From: Phragmites australis
Lineage: Eukaryota; Streptophyta; Magnoliopsida; Poales; Poaceae
NCBI RefSeq assembly: GCF_958298935.1
Contig: NC_084929.1
Coordinates: forward strand, 3,162,001-3,226,000
Length of the DNA stretch: 64,000 nt
Direction of reading: 5' to 3'
The stretch's first letter is position 1. Each line of letters starts with the position of its first letter. The position numbers and the translations under genes were made by a program. Below, piece after piece: positions 32,100-43,925 of this stretch. Under the pieces are notes generated by a model. The model was not told where the DNA came from, ran no database searches, and saw nothing but the letters and a program-made list of their open reading frames with translations.

Positions 32100-32680
32100 A
32101 GTTGCTATAAAAGGTTAATTATTTGAGGCGGTCCATATCTAACTTGTCCGGCAAGGTTTTGTTTCTTTACTCCTATATTTCGGTTGAAGAAAGAAGCCGA
32201 TTTTACTGGGGGGGGGGGGGCAGAACAGCAACAAGCTTTTGAGAAGATCAAAAAAATATTTGCCTAAAGCCGGAATTTCATTTCAGCTATATGTTGCAGC
32301 ACAAGAGACGGAGATAGGTGCTTTTGGCAAGAGGATGAAGGGAAGGAATATGTGATCACTTATTTAAGTCTGCGTTTGTTGGATGTAGAAACAAGGTATG
32401 TGTTTATTGAAAAATTGTGTTTGTCTTTGTATTATGCATGTAATAAGTTGAAATATTATTTGATTTCTAGTACTTGTGTGGTCGCATGCCAAACCAATGC
32501 TATTAAATATATGTTGCAAAAGTCGATTTTGAGTGGTAGAATCGGAAAGTGGGTATATGCTTTGATTAAATATGATTTGGCTTATGAACCATTAGGATCC
32601 ATGAAAGGTCAAATTATTGCTAATTTTATTGTTGATCATCGTATTGATAATGATGCATTGATTAGTGTCATTAGTGTGTG
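32100..32680 (+). pseudogene. gypsy RNase H (first, RT-linked)
   Basis: It begins NYLRRSISNLSG-like after the RT thumb. FQLYVAAQETEIGAF, then TYLSLRLLDVETRY and EKLCLSLYYACNKL correspond to the RT-linked RNase H of plant gypsy. A G-run of 12 at 32209-32220 and nearby indels shift the frame. Confidence 0.75.
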
Positions 32681-33295
32681 TCCATGGAAATTATATTTTC
32701 ATGGCTTGGCTTGTAGAGAAGGTCAAGATGTTGGTATTGTTTCAATTTCACCTAGATGTGCTATTTTCGAAACATCGGTTCTCTTAAATATTTTTGTACC
32801 AACAATCAAGCCGAGTATGAAGCACTCTTGTTAGGTTTGCAAATTTTAGAATCCATGGGTGTGAAACATATAGAGACATTTAGTGATTCATTATTAGTGG
32901 TGCAACATGTTTCTAAAGTCTTTCAATGTGTTGATTGGTCACTAAATAGCTATTTGGATAAGTGTTCAGATGTCATAGCAACTTTAGATGATTTCACCAT
33001 CACTCACATATCTAGAGAAGAGAATACGAAGGCAAATAATTTAGCGCAACAAGCATCTGGTTATCGAATAAGTAGAGGGATGTTCTTTGTGTTAGAAAAA
33101 CCATTGTTGGCTTATGCTAGTGTTTATTTGGCCAGACAACAAGGGGAGAGTTTAGTTTCACCCCAAAAATCAGGTTTGTCCACACCTAGTGATTGGAGAA
33201 AGCTGATGATTGAGTATTTAGAAAATCCTAGTTCATCGATACATAGAAAAATTAGGCAGCAAGCTTTAAAATGTGTGATGTTGGATGGTGAATAG
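32681..33295 (+). pseudogene. Second (archaeal-type) RNase H of Tat-like gypsy
   Basis: Two overlapping frames together contain WKLYFHGLACREG and NNQAEYEALLLGLQILESMG, then FSDSLLVVQHVSK and ITHISREENTKANNLAQQA. This is the pattern of the extra RNase H found in Tat-group elements. The first catalytic Asp (usually FDG) reads His here. A frameshift lies near 32780. G2 keeps FDGS at the equivalent site. Confidence 0.8.
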
Positions 33296-33339
33296 TATCT
33301 TCGAACTATAGATGGGTTGCTTCTAAAATATTTATGTTT

Positions 33340-34329
33340 AGAGAAAAGTAAATGTGTATGAGTGAAGTACATGAAGGTATTTGCGGTACACATCAGACAG
33401 CTCACAAAATGATGTGGTAATTAAGGAGGGTTGGTTTTTATTGGCCGATTATATTTGATGATTACTTTAGATATTACAAAGCACGTGAAACATGTCGAAA
33501 CTTTGGTGACATACAATTAGCTCCCACTTCTATGTTTTATCATATCGATAAACCATGGCTATTTTGTGGATGGGCTTTAGATTTTATTGGCCAAATTTAT
33601 CTTTCATCTTCTAAAAGTCACTGCTTTGTTTTGGTTGCTACGGATTACTTTACAAAGTGGATCGAGGTCATTCCATTGAAGAATATGACATATAAGGAGG
33701 TAATCAAGTTTATTTTGGAGCATATTATATATAGATTCGGCATCCTGCAAACCTTAACTACCGATCAAGGTTCTTTTATTTCTCATCAAGTGCGTGAATT
33801 TGCCTAATCATTTAGGATTAAACTTCTCAATTCCTCACCATATTATGCTCAGGCTAATGGAGATGTGGAGTCAAGCAATAAAACTTTGATCAAGCTCATA
33901 AAGAAGAAAATAGAGGAGTATCCAAAAAGATGACATGAGGTTTTGAGTGAAGCATTGTGGCCTCATTGGATATCTAATCATAGTGCTACTAAAGTTACTC
34001 CTTATGAGCTGGTGTATGGACAAGAGGCCGTTTTGCCCATTGAGGTTAATCTTTGCGCGTTGAGGGTGGCACGACAAAATAATTTATCTACCGTGGATTA
34101 TTATAATGCTATGATAGATAAGATAGATGATCTCAATGATGAAAGTCTTAAAGCTTTGAGAGAAATTGAGGATAAATTGAGGGTAGCTGAAGCCTTCAAT
34201 AAGAAAGTAAAGGAAAAATCATTTCAATTAGGTGATCTAATTTGGAAGATGATTTTACCTATTAGGTCTAAAGATAATAAGTTCAGGAAGTGGTCTCCTA
34301 GTTGGGAAGGTGCTTATAAAGTTGTATAA
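33340..34329 (+). pseudogene. gypsy integrase
   Basis: An HHCC-like zinc segment lies at 33360-33520 (THQTAHKM, then C-x2-C). The rve core has LDFIGQIYLSSSK (first Asp), TTDQGSF (second Asp) and YAQANGDVESSNK (Glu), so the DDE triad is present. The C-terminal part reads ATKVTPYELVYGQEAVLP and, later, RKWSPSWEGAYKVV, the usual end. Stops at 33807 and 33932 interrupt it. No chromodomain. Confidence 0.88.
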
Positions 34330-34667
34330 GTCGTACATGGAAATTCATACATGCTGCAATTTTTTCAAGGAGACAAGTTGCCTAGAGCTCTTAATGGAAA
34401 ATATTTGAAAAGGTATTATCCTAGTATGTGGCAAGATGCATATGGGAGATACATGAATAATCATGATAGATGTAGTTTACCATCGTCCTAAGAAATATAG
34501 TTGTACATGGCCGATGTAGTTGTCATCACCCTAAGAACATACATACATGGCTGATATATTGTTTATATCATTCTAAGTGATAGCCAAAAGTATATAATGA
34601 GCTATTCATGATTATACTATGTAAAAGTGTTTTTCGGTGTGCAAGCTTAAAAAAACAGAGGGGCATG

Positions 34668-35486
34668 TGTTAATAGCAAAAAATGGCACGACCCAAGTTC
34701 TTTTTGAAAATCGAATAGTCTGGTGACCTATGCTGCGACTTCGCTGGACTATCTAGTGTGTAGAGTAGGTTTTTGGAGAGAAGGTGCAGAAGTTTAGCTC
34801 TTTGGAAAAATTAGTCCGATGAATATATCAAATGATCGCAGGCCATCCGCTGAATGTAAAGATGATTTCTTGCAGAGAGTTTGTTCTCTGGAAATATTGA
34901 TCTGGCGTAAAGCTCTAGTGAGCACATTTTAGTCAGCGGAATGTCCGGTGAACATTGGGCTAGGATTTAGGTTTCGGCTGAGTTGAACTCACTGGATGAT
35001 CCAGTGTTCTCATTTTTGTTCTCACTGGATCATCTGTTGTTTAGTTCAAAACCGAATTGAGTTAGATTCTCATATTTGTTCGGATTCTTTTCGTATCTTT
35101 GGCTGAACAGGGCGTGTTTGCATAGGTTTTATGGTTGAGAGTCATATTTCCATAAGACCAAGTCCAAGCCACCCTTATAAATAGCAAAAGCGGTGAAGGC
35201 CAATTGCAGCAACTAAGTCAATCACAACAATTGCATCTATTTTTGTTCTCCTTTACTTTCATGCACATTAGGGTAGTTTTAGGGTTAGTCCTTTGCTACT
35301 ACTTCGAATCGCCGCCATTTAGGTGACAGTCCTTTGTCGATTTGCTTGTAAATCGTTTGGGTGGTAGCTCTCAAGGTTGCTGGCCAAAACTCTTTGCTTG
35401 TTTACTTATAAACAAGTTATGTGTCACTGCGTAGCTATTCAGGATAGATTTGTGTGTTCTGTGGATTACAAAATCTCACGCCAACA
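34668..35486 (+). repeat. 3' LTR of G1
   Basis: Preceded by the polypurine tract AAAAAACAGAGGGGCA (34650-34665). Many substitutions relative to the 5' LTR indicate an old insertion. TATA box at 35176-35184. Confidence 0.9.
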
Positions 35487-35631
35487 ACACCCCGTTTTGA
35501 GCTGGGTCAAGTAACTAAGTAGTCAGAATCTTTTCTGGTTAGCATAATTAGAATACGATGTAGACCGCGTGATCGTATATATAATAATAATATGAAAGTA
35601 GGAGTACTCAGTACGTGAAAAAAGCTCATGG

Positions 35632-35870
35632 GTGATGGGTAATAACCCTCATGGGTGACGGGTCCCGCACCCGTCACCCCGAACGCGTCACTGATGACTA
35701 GTCATTGGTGACGGGTAAGGACCCGTCACCAATGATGTCATCAGTGATGGGTCATACCGTTACCCGTCACCTATGAGCGTCTCCCATGTGCTGGGGTGAC
35801 AGACATAAGTGACGAGTAATGTCTTCACCTGTCACTTATGTTCTAACATAAGTGATGGGTAACCTCTTAA
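35632..35870 (-). repeat. Subterminal GTGACGGGT repeats of CACTA copy A
   Basis: A cluster of direct and inverted [A/G]TGA[C/T]GGGT units, mostly as hairpin pairs of the form ACGGGT...ACCCGT. They resemble binding arrays at En/Spm ends. The array continues at 37534-37700. Confidence 0.75.
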
Positions 35871-35875
35871 CCTGT

Positions 35876-37533
35876 TGAAGGGAATCGAGGACGTCCTAAT
35901 ATGGGGTGAATTACGACACTTAAAAACTATTGGCTCCAAAACTTTCACAGGATAAGCCTATCTCAATTTTTATCTAAATGTGCTCTAGGCTTATCTAGTG
36001 TGTCTACTCTATCGCTTAAGTGAATTGCAAGGTAAAATACATGTAAGTAAAATGCGGAAACGTAATGAGGTAGAGACACAAACTCAGCATGAGGGATTTT
36101 TATTCCATGGTATCTGTGGCACACAAGCGACCCCTAGTCCACGTTGGAGCTCCACAAAGGATATGCTCCTTGTCGCTAAGTCTCTTTCGGTCACGGCTCT
36201 TGAGATACTAAGTCACCAAGACAAGGCCTCAAGCACGATGAGCCACCAAGCCACCAAGGCGAGGTCTCACCACTAACCTCCCTTCCGGTCACGTATACGC
36301 CGTCTTCACTTTGGAGCTCTAGTCACAAAGACAAGGGCCTCCGCGTCCCCACAAAATTCTCTTGTCACTGCTCCACACCAAGTTGGAGGGTCAACAAGTT
36401 ACCAGCATGTCACAAAGACTCCAAGGTACCGGTGTACCTGTTGGTACACGTTTGGATCACTCCTTGATCCGCACTCTAGGTTGTAGCACCTAGCAACTCT
36501 TCTCTCTAAGCCTATAAGTACTAATCACTCACTAATTGTATGCTTAATCGCCTTGGATGAACACTTTATGCTCTTGGATAGCTTGAATGTCTTCTTAGGT
36601 GTACAAGGGTTTCCCTGAACTCTAGCAACTCCAAATGAATGAGTGGAGGGGTATTTATAACCTCAATCCCGTGAACTAGTCGCTATCCCAACAGCTCAAA
36701 TATTCTGTGAACACCGGATGATCCGGTGTTAACAGAGGTACAAGCACCGGACCATCCAATGTGTACATTCTCAGAAACTAGCTGTTAGAACTCCACTCAA
36801 AGTTCTTCTGAACACCGAATACTCCGGTGTATACATCCTCTTCATCACTGGACTATCCGGTGAGTTATCCTGAGCCAGACCACGCCAAACTTCTTCTCTG
36901 CACAAAATACTTCGGTGTGTACTATCTCATCACCGGACCTTTTGGTGTGTAGAATTTCTTCTTTTTTGGATTTTCCACACACTCTCTTAAATGCTCCGGT
37001 GAAGCCTCCGATGTGCATCACTTCATCACCGGACTATCCAGTGAGTTATAGTCTTTTGCACTGTGACACAAGTCACAAAATGCTCCAGTATGATATCCAT
37101 CTCATCACCGGATCATCCGGTGCCTTATAATCTATTTCCTCTTAAAATAACAAGCTTCTGTTAAATAGTCCGGTGTACATCTCTTCTGGTCGTCGGACCT
37201 TCCGGTGAGTGCGATCCACTCTGACTCCTTCTGACAGAATTGGTCCGGTGTGTACATTCTTTATCACCGGATCATCCGGTGAGGCAAACTACCTCTGTAC
37301 ATAATGCTCCGGTGAGTGCAATTCTTCCAGTGTCGTACCTTCCAGTGAGAATAATTTCTCTGGTACCTTTTTCAATTCAATCAAACTTTGTCCCGGCTGT
37401 GGTGGTTTCTTGATGTATTGCATCTATGCGACCTACTAACATATATTCTTGACAAACATGTTAGTCCCATTGACTATGTTGTCATTAATCACCAAAATCA
37501 CAATCATGGTCTAATAGGGCCATTTTCGCTACA
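35876..37533 (-). mobile_element. Solo LTR nested in CACTA copy A
   Basis: The reverse complement begins TGTAGCGAAAATG and matches the solo LTR 9266-10932 throughout. It interrupts the subterminal repeats of copy A. The flanking pentamers CCTGT (35871-35875) and TCCGT (37534-37538) match imperfectly, consistent with age. It contains perfect palindromes CACCGGATGATCCGGTG (36712-36728) and CACCGGATCATCCGGTG (37106-37122 and 37265-37281). The TATA box is on the minus strand at 36652-36659. Confidence 0.8.
36712..37281. repeat. Cluster of CACCGGA-N3-TCCGGTG palindromes
   Basis: Three perfect 17-bp palindromes plus several degenerate ones within 570 bases of the solo LTR. Related copies are in the other solo LTR, the Sirevirus LTR, and the G1 and G2 LTRs. 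Confidence 0.8.
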
Positions 37534-37700
37534 TCCGTCAATTATGTCCTAACATAAGTGATGGGTAACTAGGTTACCTGTCACTTCACTTATATTTAAT
37601 ATAAATGACGGGTAACCAGGTTACTTGTCACTTATATTTAATATAAATGATGGGTAACCAGGTTACCCGTCACTTATGTGTATGTTACCCTATGGGAATA
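37534..37700 (-). repeat. Subterminal repeats of CACTA copy A, inner part
   Basis: Units AATATAAATGACGGGTAACCAGGTTAC are repeated at about 60-base spacing, with inverted GTCACTTAT partners. They match 63836-64000 of copy B. Confidence 0.75.
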
Positions 37701-38149
37701 TCCTGTTTCCAGGCTGCATCCTGCAGCATAGCCAGGATTTAGTAGCTATCTTCTCCCTGCAAACAACAGTAACACACCCAAATCTATATCAATAAACACG
37801 CATATAAGAACTTGCTTCATCACATAATCGCAAAGGTTACAAAGTTCCAATCAATTCATTACAGAATCACAAATGTTATAAAGTTCCAGTCAACTCATAT
37901 TACATATATAAGATCTCATAACCTAGGGATTCTATAGTGAAACTCGCCGTTTAGGATTATGACTTCAGCCACTAAGAACTCTGTGATCTGTCGTCGAATC
38001 CCCGGAAGTGCACTGTCATTGAAAAAAAGAGCGTCAAATTCCTAAATAATTTGATGCGTAACCAATGTCATGTTATCATGAAATTAAACTAATTACTGAA
38101 TTTAGTTATGAATAATCTCGTATTGAATTTACATTGAAGGATTTGATAT

Positions 38150-38774
38150 CCTTCATGCGAAGCATGAGGAGAACGTTCCACGCAATATTGAATCTGCAGG
38201 TGTTGCGCGGTGGTTGTTGGTGGCACTGCTGGAAAGAAAATTTAGTGTTAGATAAACATGAAAAAATATCAACAGAGAGCATTTGGTATTCTGTTAGGTA
38301 GTATTTACCGCGAACCCAATCTTGTGTGTCAGTCTGCAGCCGGCTTTCACGTTGTAGTCAGATTGAGCTCGAATGTACTTGTCAAAAGCCCTACATAAGG
38401 ATGGATCGATTAGGGAGCATTTGAATGTTAGAAAAGTTAAATATGTTACCTAATTGGACAGAATTTACGCGTCGAGCATTCCTTTTACAATGCTATAATC
38501 ACGCTCTCCAGGTTTGCCTTTTCGTCCTATTGGTATTGATGAGTCGAGGTAGAACACCAAGTCCCACTTGAGGCAAATGAACAGTAAGATACAATGGCCA
38601 CCGGTGTTGTGGGTGCCCATCAGGTACTGCATTTTGGAATATTGTTGCATTGCCCTGACCACATGGTCCATAGCGTAATCGGGGTGAAGTTTCATGGCCG
38701 ATATTGTAATGGCCTCAGGGTCAAGACATGCGATGGAATCCTTATTTTTCTTTGTTTCTTTCATCAAGTGTCTA
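38150..38774 (-). pseudogene. Ulp1-type (C48) protease domain, CACTA copy A
   Basis: The exon from 38774 reads MMKETKKNKDSIACLDPEAI and continues to GGHCILLFICLKWDLVFYLDS. This is the His/Asp part of a Ulp1 domain, with the usual W after the catalytic His changed to C. A later exon piece near 38180 reads NTCRFNIAWNV, matching GNACGFYIAWNM in copy B: the catalytic Cys is retained but the flanking Gly residues are lost. Intron positions match copy B. Likely non-functional. C48 domains in plant CACTA genes are well known; their role in transposition is unclear. Confidence 0.75.
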
Positions 38775-38955
38775 CAGATAACAACATAGTTAGATTCAAG
38801 ACTTAATGGTATTAATTAATGAATATTCAATTTCAAGGGACTTACAATGTGAAGATCTGTAATAATGAAACGTCCAGGCCATCAAGGTTGAAGAAGTCAT
38901 ATAAGTCATTGAAACCCACAATGAAGGAGCCGTCGTCATTACTTAAGAGGTGTCG

Positions 38956-40671
38956 TCATTTGTACTGTATGATTATGGATGTGGCATTGCTATCTCTAGA
39001 AGCTTGCATGTAGTAATTATGCAGGTCGACACATGCTTGTCCCGCCCTTGCTAGGTCATCTACCGTCATCATGGGCTTCCCATATTGAAATTTCGTGTTG
39101 GCACTAGTCCATGCTACTCCAATATCCATGGACTTTTTCACCGGTACAATAGCCTTCGACATCTTCGGCAGGTTCTTCTTAGAGCCTTTCTTCTCAGCTC
39201 CCTTTTCCTTCTTCTTTGGGCTCTTTGGGGGCAATGGAATTGGTACTGGAAGTGAGACTGCCAGATGCGGAGGAGAAGGCAGTGAAGCTGCCTTCTCTGG
39301 AAATGAGGGGCGCGGCGGCGGTGCACTTGGAGCTCATCCAAACTGGGATGCACTGGAGACAATAATGTCGCCCCTCTTCCACTAGATCCTTTGGCGAAGA
39401 GCTTCTCCCGGAGTTGTGACTTCATTATTGGGGGTAGGTCCAGCACGTGATCGGTGGCATTGCTATGTACCATGTCCACTATAACCATGGCATAGCCTGC
39501 ACGTATCAAGACCGTATGTAAGATGCGAATGCTTGGAAGCACCTGACCCCTTGCAACCTCGATGTGATACCCACCAGGCCTGATTACAAGGCTGCAGAGC
39601 ATGGGCCCTTCTAGCAGATCAATTGTATCTGGCTCAGTCACGGCAGCAACTACTTCTTGATCGACCTCTATGGAGGCGCAACTACTCTTCCCTGCAGCTC
39701 TGGGGCTAGCTTTCGCTGGGATAGAAATATCTATTCCCTTTGATGCAAGCTTCTCTATGATGTTTGCGTAAACTTTCTAGGTGATATCTTGTGTCAATAT
39801 CTGTGTCAATGCATCCACGTCCACTGCAGGCCTCTTCACACCTCGCACTCAACCTGGGTGCTCCAGATTTCCCAGCGTTGCTGAGAGAACATCATGTTCC
39901 CTGACCCCGATGAAAGAACCTTGGCTGGCTTCAGCTGCCTTTTCTTTTACTTTTTCTGCGACTGCATGGGTTTCAGAGTTTTTGAATGTGATTTCTGCGC
40001 TCTCAAACAACTCATCTCTTGCATGCAAATATGACTACGATCGTCCCGGGAATTGGAGCCAAGGATTCTCACAGCCTCTCTGGATAACTTTTCATCCTCT
40101 GCCTGCCATTTGGCCCTTTTCCCTGCGTACCTGGTTGCACCGGTCCTGTGGTTATGCTTGTTCCTAGCCTGAAGCTGCTTCTTCCCTCACTCTCCTTTTT
40201 GAACTGCTCTGAGTTCTTCATATGAACAAAAGTATCCCAATCTTCCTCTTTCAAGTGCTTGTAACTCTCGAAGGGTGCCACCCCTTTAGCCAATTATCGA
40301 TTCACAAGCTTGCTCTTAAAGCTTCGGTGAAGTTTCATGACCGCTTTCATTGCTACATTGAGTGCGGTGATTGTTTGATGCTCACTCATGTTTCCAGGGT
40401 ACTCCAGATACTCCTTAACGACATTATCGAACAATTCCCTCTTAGCTTCATCACTGAGGTCTTCAAACTTAGTTGTTATCGGCACCCTCTCATGAGTAAT
40501 GAGCCATGTGACCCTCCAAAATCTATTCAGAGCCTTTTCATCCATAGGCGGCCCGTCAGCATCAATTCCCGTGACGATAACCTTGTCCATCGGCCACTGT
40601 GTTTGTGACCTTGCCTTTTTGGCTCGTGCACCGCTACCAGCTGATTGGCTTGGAAACAACGCTTCTGCCAT
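38956..40671 (-). pseudogene. Transposase_24-type protein, CACTA copy A
   Basis: After the acceptor TTTGTAG the exon starts MAEALFPSQSAG and carries QTQWPMDKVIVTGIDADG, WRVTWLITHERVP and KLHRSFKSKLVN. This is the pattern of the plant Ptta/En/Spm protein (Transposase_24), here with an in-frame stop after KLVNR. Further segments (39641-39138) contain TIDLLEGPMLCSLVIRPGG, matching 61918-62112 of copy B, then a Pro-rich and a Lys-rich linker that leads to the Ulp1 part. Frames are broken at about 40294, 40069 and 39700. Confidence 0.75.
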
Positions 40672-40757
40672 CTACAAAGAAAACAAGGGGAGCTGACATA
40701 AACAAAAAAATACTCTTCCATTCAACAAGTATAAAAAGCATTGACTCATATTAATAC

Positions 40758-40982
40758 CTCTTCGGTGGGATTGTATTCTTCGTCACTTGCACAACGTCGG
40801 CTCTCCCGCATCGGTGACGGGTCAAGGCTCGGGCTGTGATATTGGCTTTCGCCGCTACTGGAGGAGGACGTCGGGTGCGGGCTTGGGCTCCTATCCACAC
40901 CATCTTGTGCCGGGGCGGCCTCTAGTGCTAGAATCCTTTGTGCTTTTTGTTTCTCAGGGGTGACAGTCCTCTTCTTCCCCAT
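40758..40982 (-). pseudogene. First coding exon of CACTA copy A gene 2
   Basis: It starts MGKKRTVTPEKQKAQR and ends EYNPTEE at a donor GTATTA (40757). It is homologous to 60532-60756 of copy B (MGKNRIVTPEKPKAQR). This exon is the least damaged part: 75 codons open, Ser/Pro-rich. An AG lies just before the ATG (CCTCTAAG), consistent with a 5' UTR intron. Confidence 0.7.
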
Positions 40983-40999
40983 GGTTTCTTAGAGGAAAG

Positions 41000-42475
41000 A
41001 AAATAAATCAAGGTTAAGAATTTTCTTAAATCTGCTAGTCGAACTATCACTAAGATGTCTATTTATGCATTTTCTACCGATATTGCAAGCTTGATGATTT
41101 AAATCAATAGAAGATAATATGTATTTGGTATTCTCATGTTTCACTTAAGAAAATAATATCAATTTTAAAACCTCAGCATGCTTTAAGCATCTAAAGTTTT
41201 CTGTTTCTTTGAAACCTCAGAGTGCATGCTAACTACAGCACATATAAACACATATGCACGCTCCTTTGCACCAAAATGTCACTCTATAAGTATTAGAGTA
41301 ACTTATTCCACTTGGCTATAGTAAATAATAAATTGAAGAGCACAGTTAAGCAAGTATAACTCCCTAGATCGCTACTTTTGGCCGAAAAAATGGAACACCT
41401 ATAAATTCTAGCCATGATTGCAATTATATGCCACAATTACATTAAAGCAAATCACAGTTCCCACTTTTTAATTAAGCTATTACCGATGAGTTTGCACCCT
41501 TAATCTCTTTATCCATTCACCTACCCAACAAACAAAAATAGTAATTCACTACTAGAGTCCAAAAATATGCACCCTCGGAGCTACCCAAACACAATTCTAA
41601 TGCAAACAACCAATATACTTTAAACTATTGTTATGGGAACAAACTCGATTGCTTTCTACATCAGAAATGCGCTAATTACTTATATTCCACAAAATGCCGC
41701 AAAAGACCCAAAACTAAACCAGTACTTATCAAAGCAAATGTTGAATCCAAACATACGCACACATCACATGCATGCAGATGAATGTCATACAATCGAGTAC
41801 ATTGATCTGGTTTTGGCAAGGGGGAGGGGGTAAGGGTTATAGGATCCCATTTAGCTGGTGGTACTATCCTTGGTCTTGCAAGGTTTTTAGCTGGTTGTTC
41901 GAGGTGCTATCTAATTAGACTGTAAAAGGTATAAAAAAAATCTTTTGTTACGTAATTATTTTTTTCCTTTTAGTTATGAACAATTCTTGGAGTTGAGCCA
42001 GAGGGGCAACAATTTGTTTGTCGATTTGACTGTTGGGGACATATATGGGGAAGAGGGTTATCCAAAGGTATATATCCATTCTCTGAAAAAGAGACCTTTT
42101 GCGTGATTTTTTTGCCGATAGGATGAAACAATGCAATATGCAACAACAATCTTACCAGTTCTAAGAAAATAAAATATTTATGAATGTCACGCTGCTTCTG
42201 CTGCATGATGGCCTGGGAAGTAATGCATCTATTCTAGAGAGCCAGTTCAAAAAATAAGAAAAATAGGTAGCACATTGCAACAAGTGCACAAACCAGTATC
42301 ATGATCTTAATTAATCTACAACTCTTTTGATCCATCAGGCTACAATAAATATGACAGGCTTCCAGTTTGCAGTTCTATTCATATATTGTTTTCGCTATTT
42401 GGAGATGGATGTTCAATCAATGCCTACTTTTATAAGATTAGTTTTAGGTGTTTGGTGCACTTATCGTGAATGTTA
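41000..42475. other. AT-rich interior of CACTA copy A, no gene
   Basis: No recognisable coding motif on either strand. If 43440-43680 is an upstream exon, this stretch would lie within a long leader intron. Confidence 0.4.
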
Positions 42476-42560
42476 CTCCATCCGTTTCGCAATATTTGTC
42501 CACGCCCACCATTGCGTACAAATCAAGAAATACTGAAATCGAGATTTAAAATGAAAATTG
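42476..42560 (+). mobile_element. Partial Stowaway-like MITE end
   Basis: TA followed by CTCCATCCGTTTCGCAATAT resembles the CTCCCTCCGTCC terminus of Stowaway MITEs, with homology for about 85 bases. The opposite end (GGACGGAGGGAG-TA) is not found nearby, so only one end is present. Confidence 0.45.
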
Positions 42561-42834
42561 GTAATTAAATGAAATGACAACACGGCATCAAACGACATAA
42601 CTGACCTCGCGCTGCTGCTCCTCCTCGTCTCACGCTCTGCTCCTTGCCTTGCGCTCTGTTGCTCGCTCCTCATTTTGTAGCAGGCGGCAGGCGACGCGCT
42701 GAAAGCATCGCAACAAAATGACTCATCGCCGGCCATAATCACAGACAGGAAGACACCGAAACGACAGCGACGCAACAAAAGCAAAGCACGATGTGAAAAA
42801 AGTGAAAAAAGTAAAAGAAATGGAGAGGTAGCTT

Positions 42835-43055
42835 CGCGCCAGGGACGATGGCGCGGATGTAGGCCGTGTCCGCGCCAGTCACGATGGCGCGGACCCGTCC
42901 AACGTCCGCGCCATCGTCCCTGGCGCGGACCCACCTGCGCCGCTACAGCTCATATTCGGCACACCGTGTGCCGAATACGGCATATTCGGCACACGGTGCG
43001 CCGAATACGGTGGCTACAGTGCCATATTCGGCACACCGTGTGCCGAATACGGATG
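42835..43055. repeat. Cluster of GC-rich perfect and near-perfect palindromes
   Basis: Two 27-bp hairpins with arms GTCCGCGCCA (42868-42894 and 42904-42930) are followed by three 25-bp palindromes with arms TATTCGGCACAC (42953-42977, 42983-43007 and 43025-43049; the middle one has one mismatch). The spacing is 30-42 bases. No coding sequence. Confidence 0.85.
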
Positions 43056-43439
43056 CTAAAATTGTAAATACGCTAACATGTTGTCTATTTCGGCAAATAC
43101 GGTCGCGTATGTTGTCTAATTTTGGATTTTTGCCTGTTTTCTGTTATCGGTATGAAGAATCGGTGCTGCAATGCTTTTGATTTTTGAACCTCGTGTTTGC
43201 ATCTTGAGTTTGCTGCGGTTCTAGGAAGATTAGCACAAGTCGTAAATCTTTTGCAATGCACCATTGTATTCTCAAGTGACAAATTATAATAATTCATTAT
43301 TAGTATGCCCATTAGTTATTATTTCTCTTTATGCCTATGGCTCACTCTCGCAGCCATGGCGATGAGCTTTCTCAGTTTTGTTCGATACTGATTCTAGTAT
43401 GGTAGGATCCATTAAGTATTTTAACCGAACCAAATCTCC

Positions 43440-43690
43440 CACTTGAGAAGTATGCTACACTCACCAACGAGGACGCCGAGGAGCCTGGGGTGGCGGCGAG
43501 GGTGCACGGGGAAGATGCGGCGGTGGATAGCGTCGGGGCGGAATCCGGGTGACGGCGGTGCTCAGAGTGCGGCGGGACTCCGATGGGGACGATGGGCTCA
43601 GCGGCAACGGCGACCGGCTCGGTGCAGGGCATGGGGAGGTGGTGAACCCTAGCACGCGCGAGCAAAATGACTTAGGAAAAATGAGAGGAG
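43440..43690 (-). other. Possible leader exon of CACTA copy A gene 2
   Basis: A GC-rich minus-strand segment of open coding (MLARARVHHLPMPC...) ends at a consensus donor G|GTGAGTG near 43463. It sits between the repeat array 43690-43930 and the first exon at 40982, which has an acceptor-like AG before its ATG. It may be a 5' exon or captured host sequence. No counterpart was seen in copy B. Confidence 0.35.
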
Positions 43691-43714
43691 TGCGTGCGGG
43701 GACGACTCGGCCTA

Positions 43715-43925
43715 TATACATATAAGTCATAGGTGACGGGTGATTAATGTCATATGTCACCTATGATTATCACCCGTCACTTATTGTAAGTAAAAGATGA
43801 CAGGTTAAGAATATTGCCCATCACATTTTACTTCGACTCGGCCATATACATATAAGTCATAGGTGACAAGTTAAGAATATTACCCGTCACTTATGACTTA
43901 TATCACTCGTCACTTTTTACTAAAA
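43715..43925 (-). repeat. Internal block of CACTA subterminal-type repeats
   Basis: Units CATAAGTCATAGGTGACGGG occur at about 130-base spacing with inverted CCCGTCACTTAT partners. They are of the same type as the subterminal arrays of copies A and B but lie between the TNP2 remnant and gene 2. No CACTA terminus is visible beside them. Confidence 0.65.

Larger units (their letters stand above)
25751..35486 (+). mobile_element. Complete Ty3/gypsy retrotransposon, Tat-like (G1)
   Basis: LTRs are 25751-26579 (829 bp) and 34668-35486 (819 bp), TGTTAATAGC...GCCAACA, flanked by ACACC at 25746-25750 and 35487-35491. The order is PBS, gag, protease, RT, RNase H, a second RNase H, integrase and PPT, the plant gypsy order without a visible chromodomain. 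The second RNase H between RT/RNase H and integrase fits the Tat group. Stops and frameshifts in every domain show it is inactive. Gag holds a foreign segment at 27990-28860. It is closely related to the element at 47564-54412. Confidence 0.92.

Noticed and set aside
35620..37700. GTGACGGGT repeats as a CRISPR-like array
   Set aside because: Units are in both orientations, degenerate and irregularly spaced; they are CACTA subterminal repeats beside a CACTA-type terminus.
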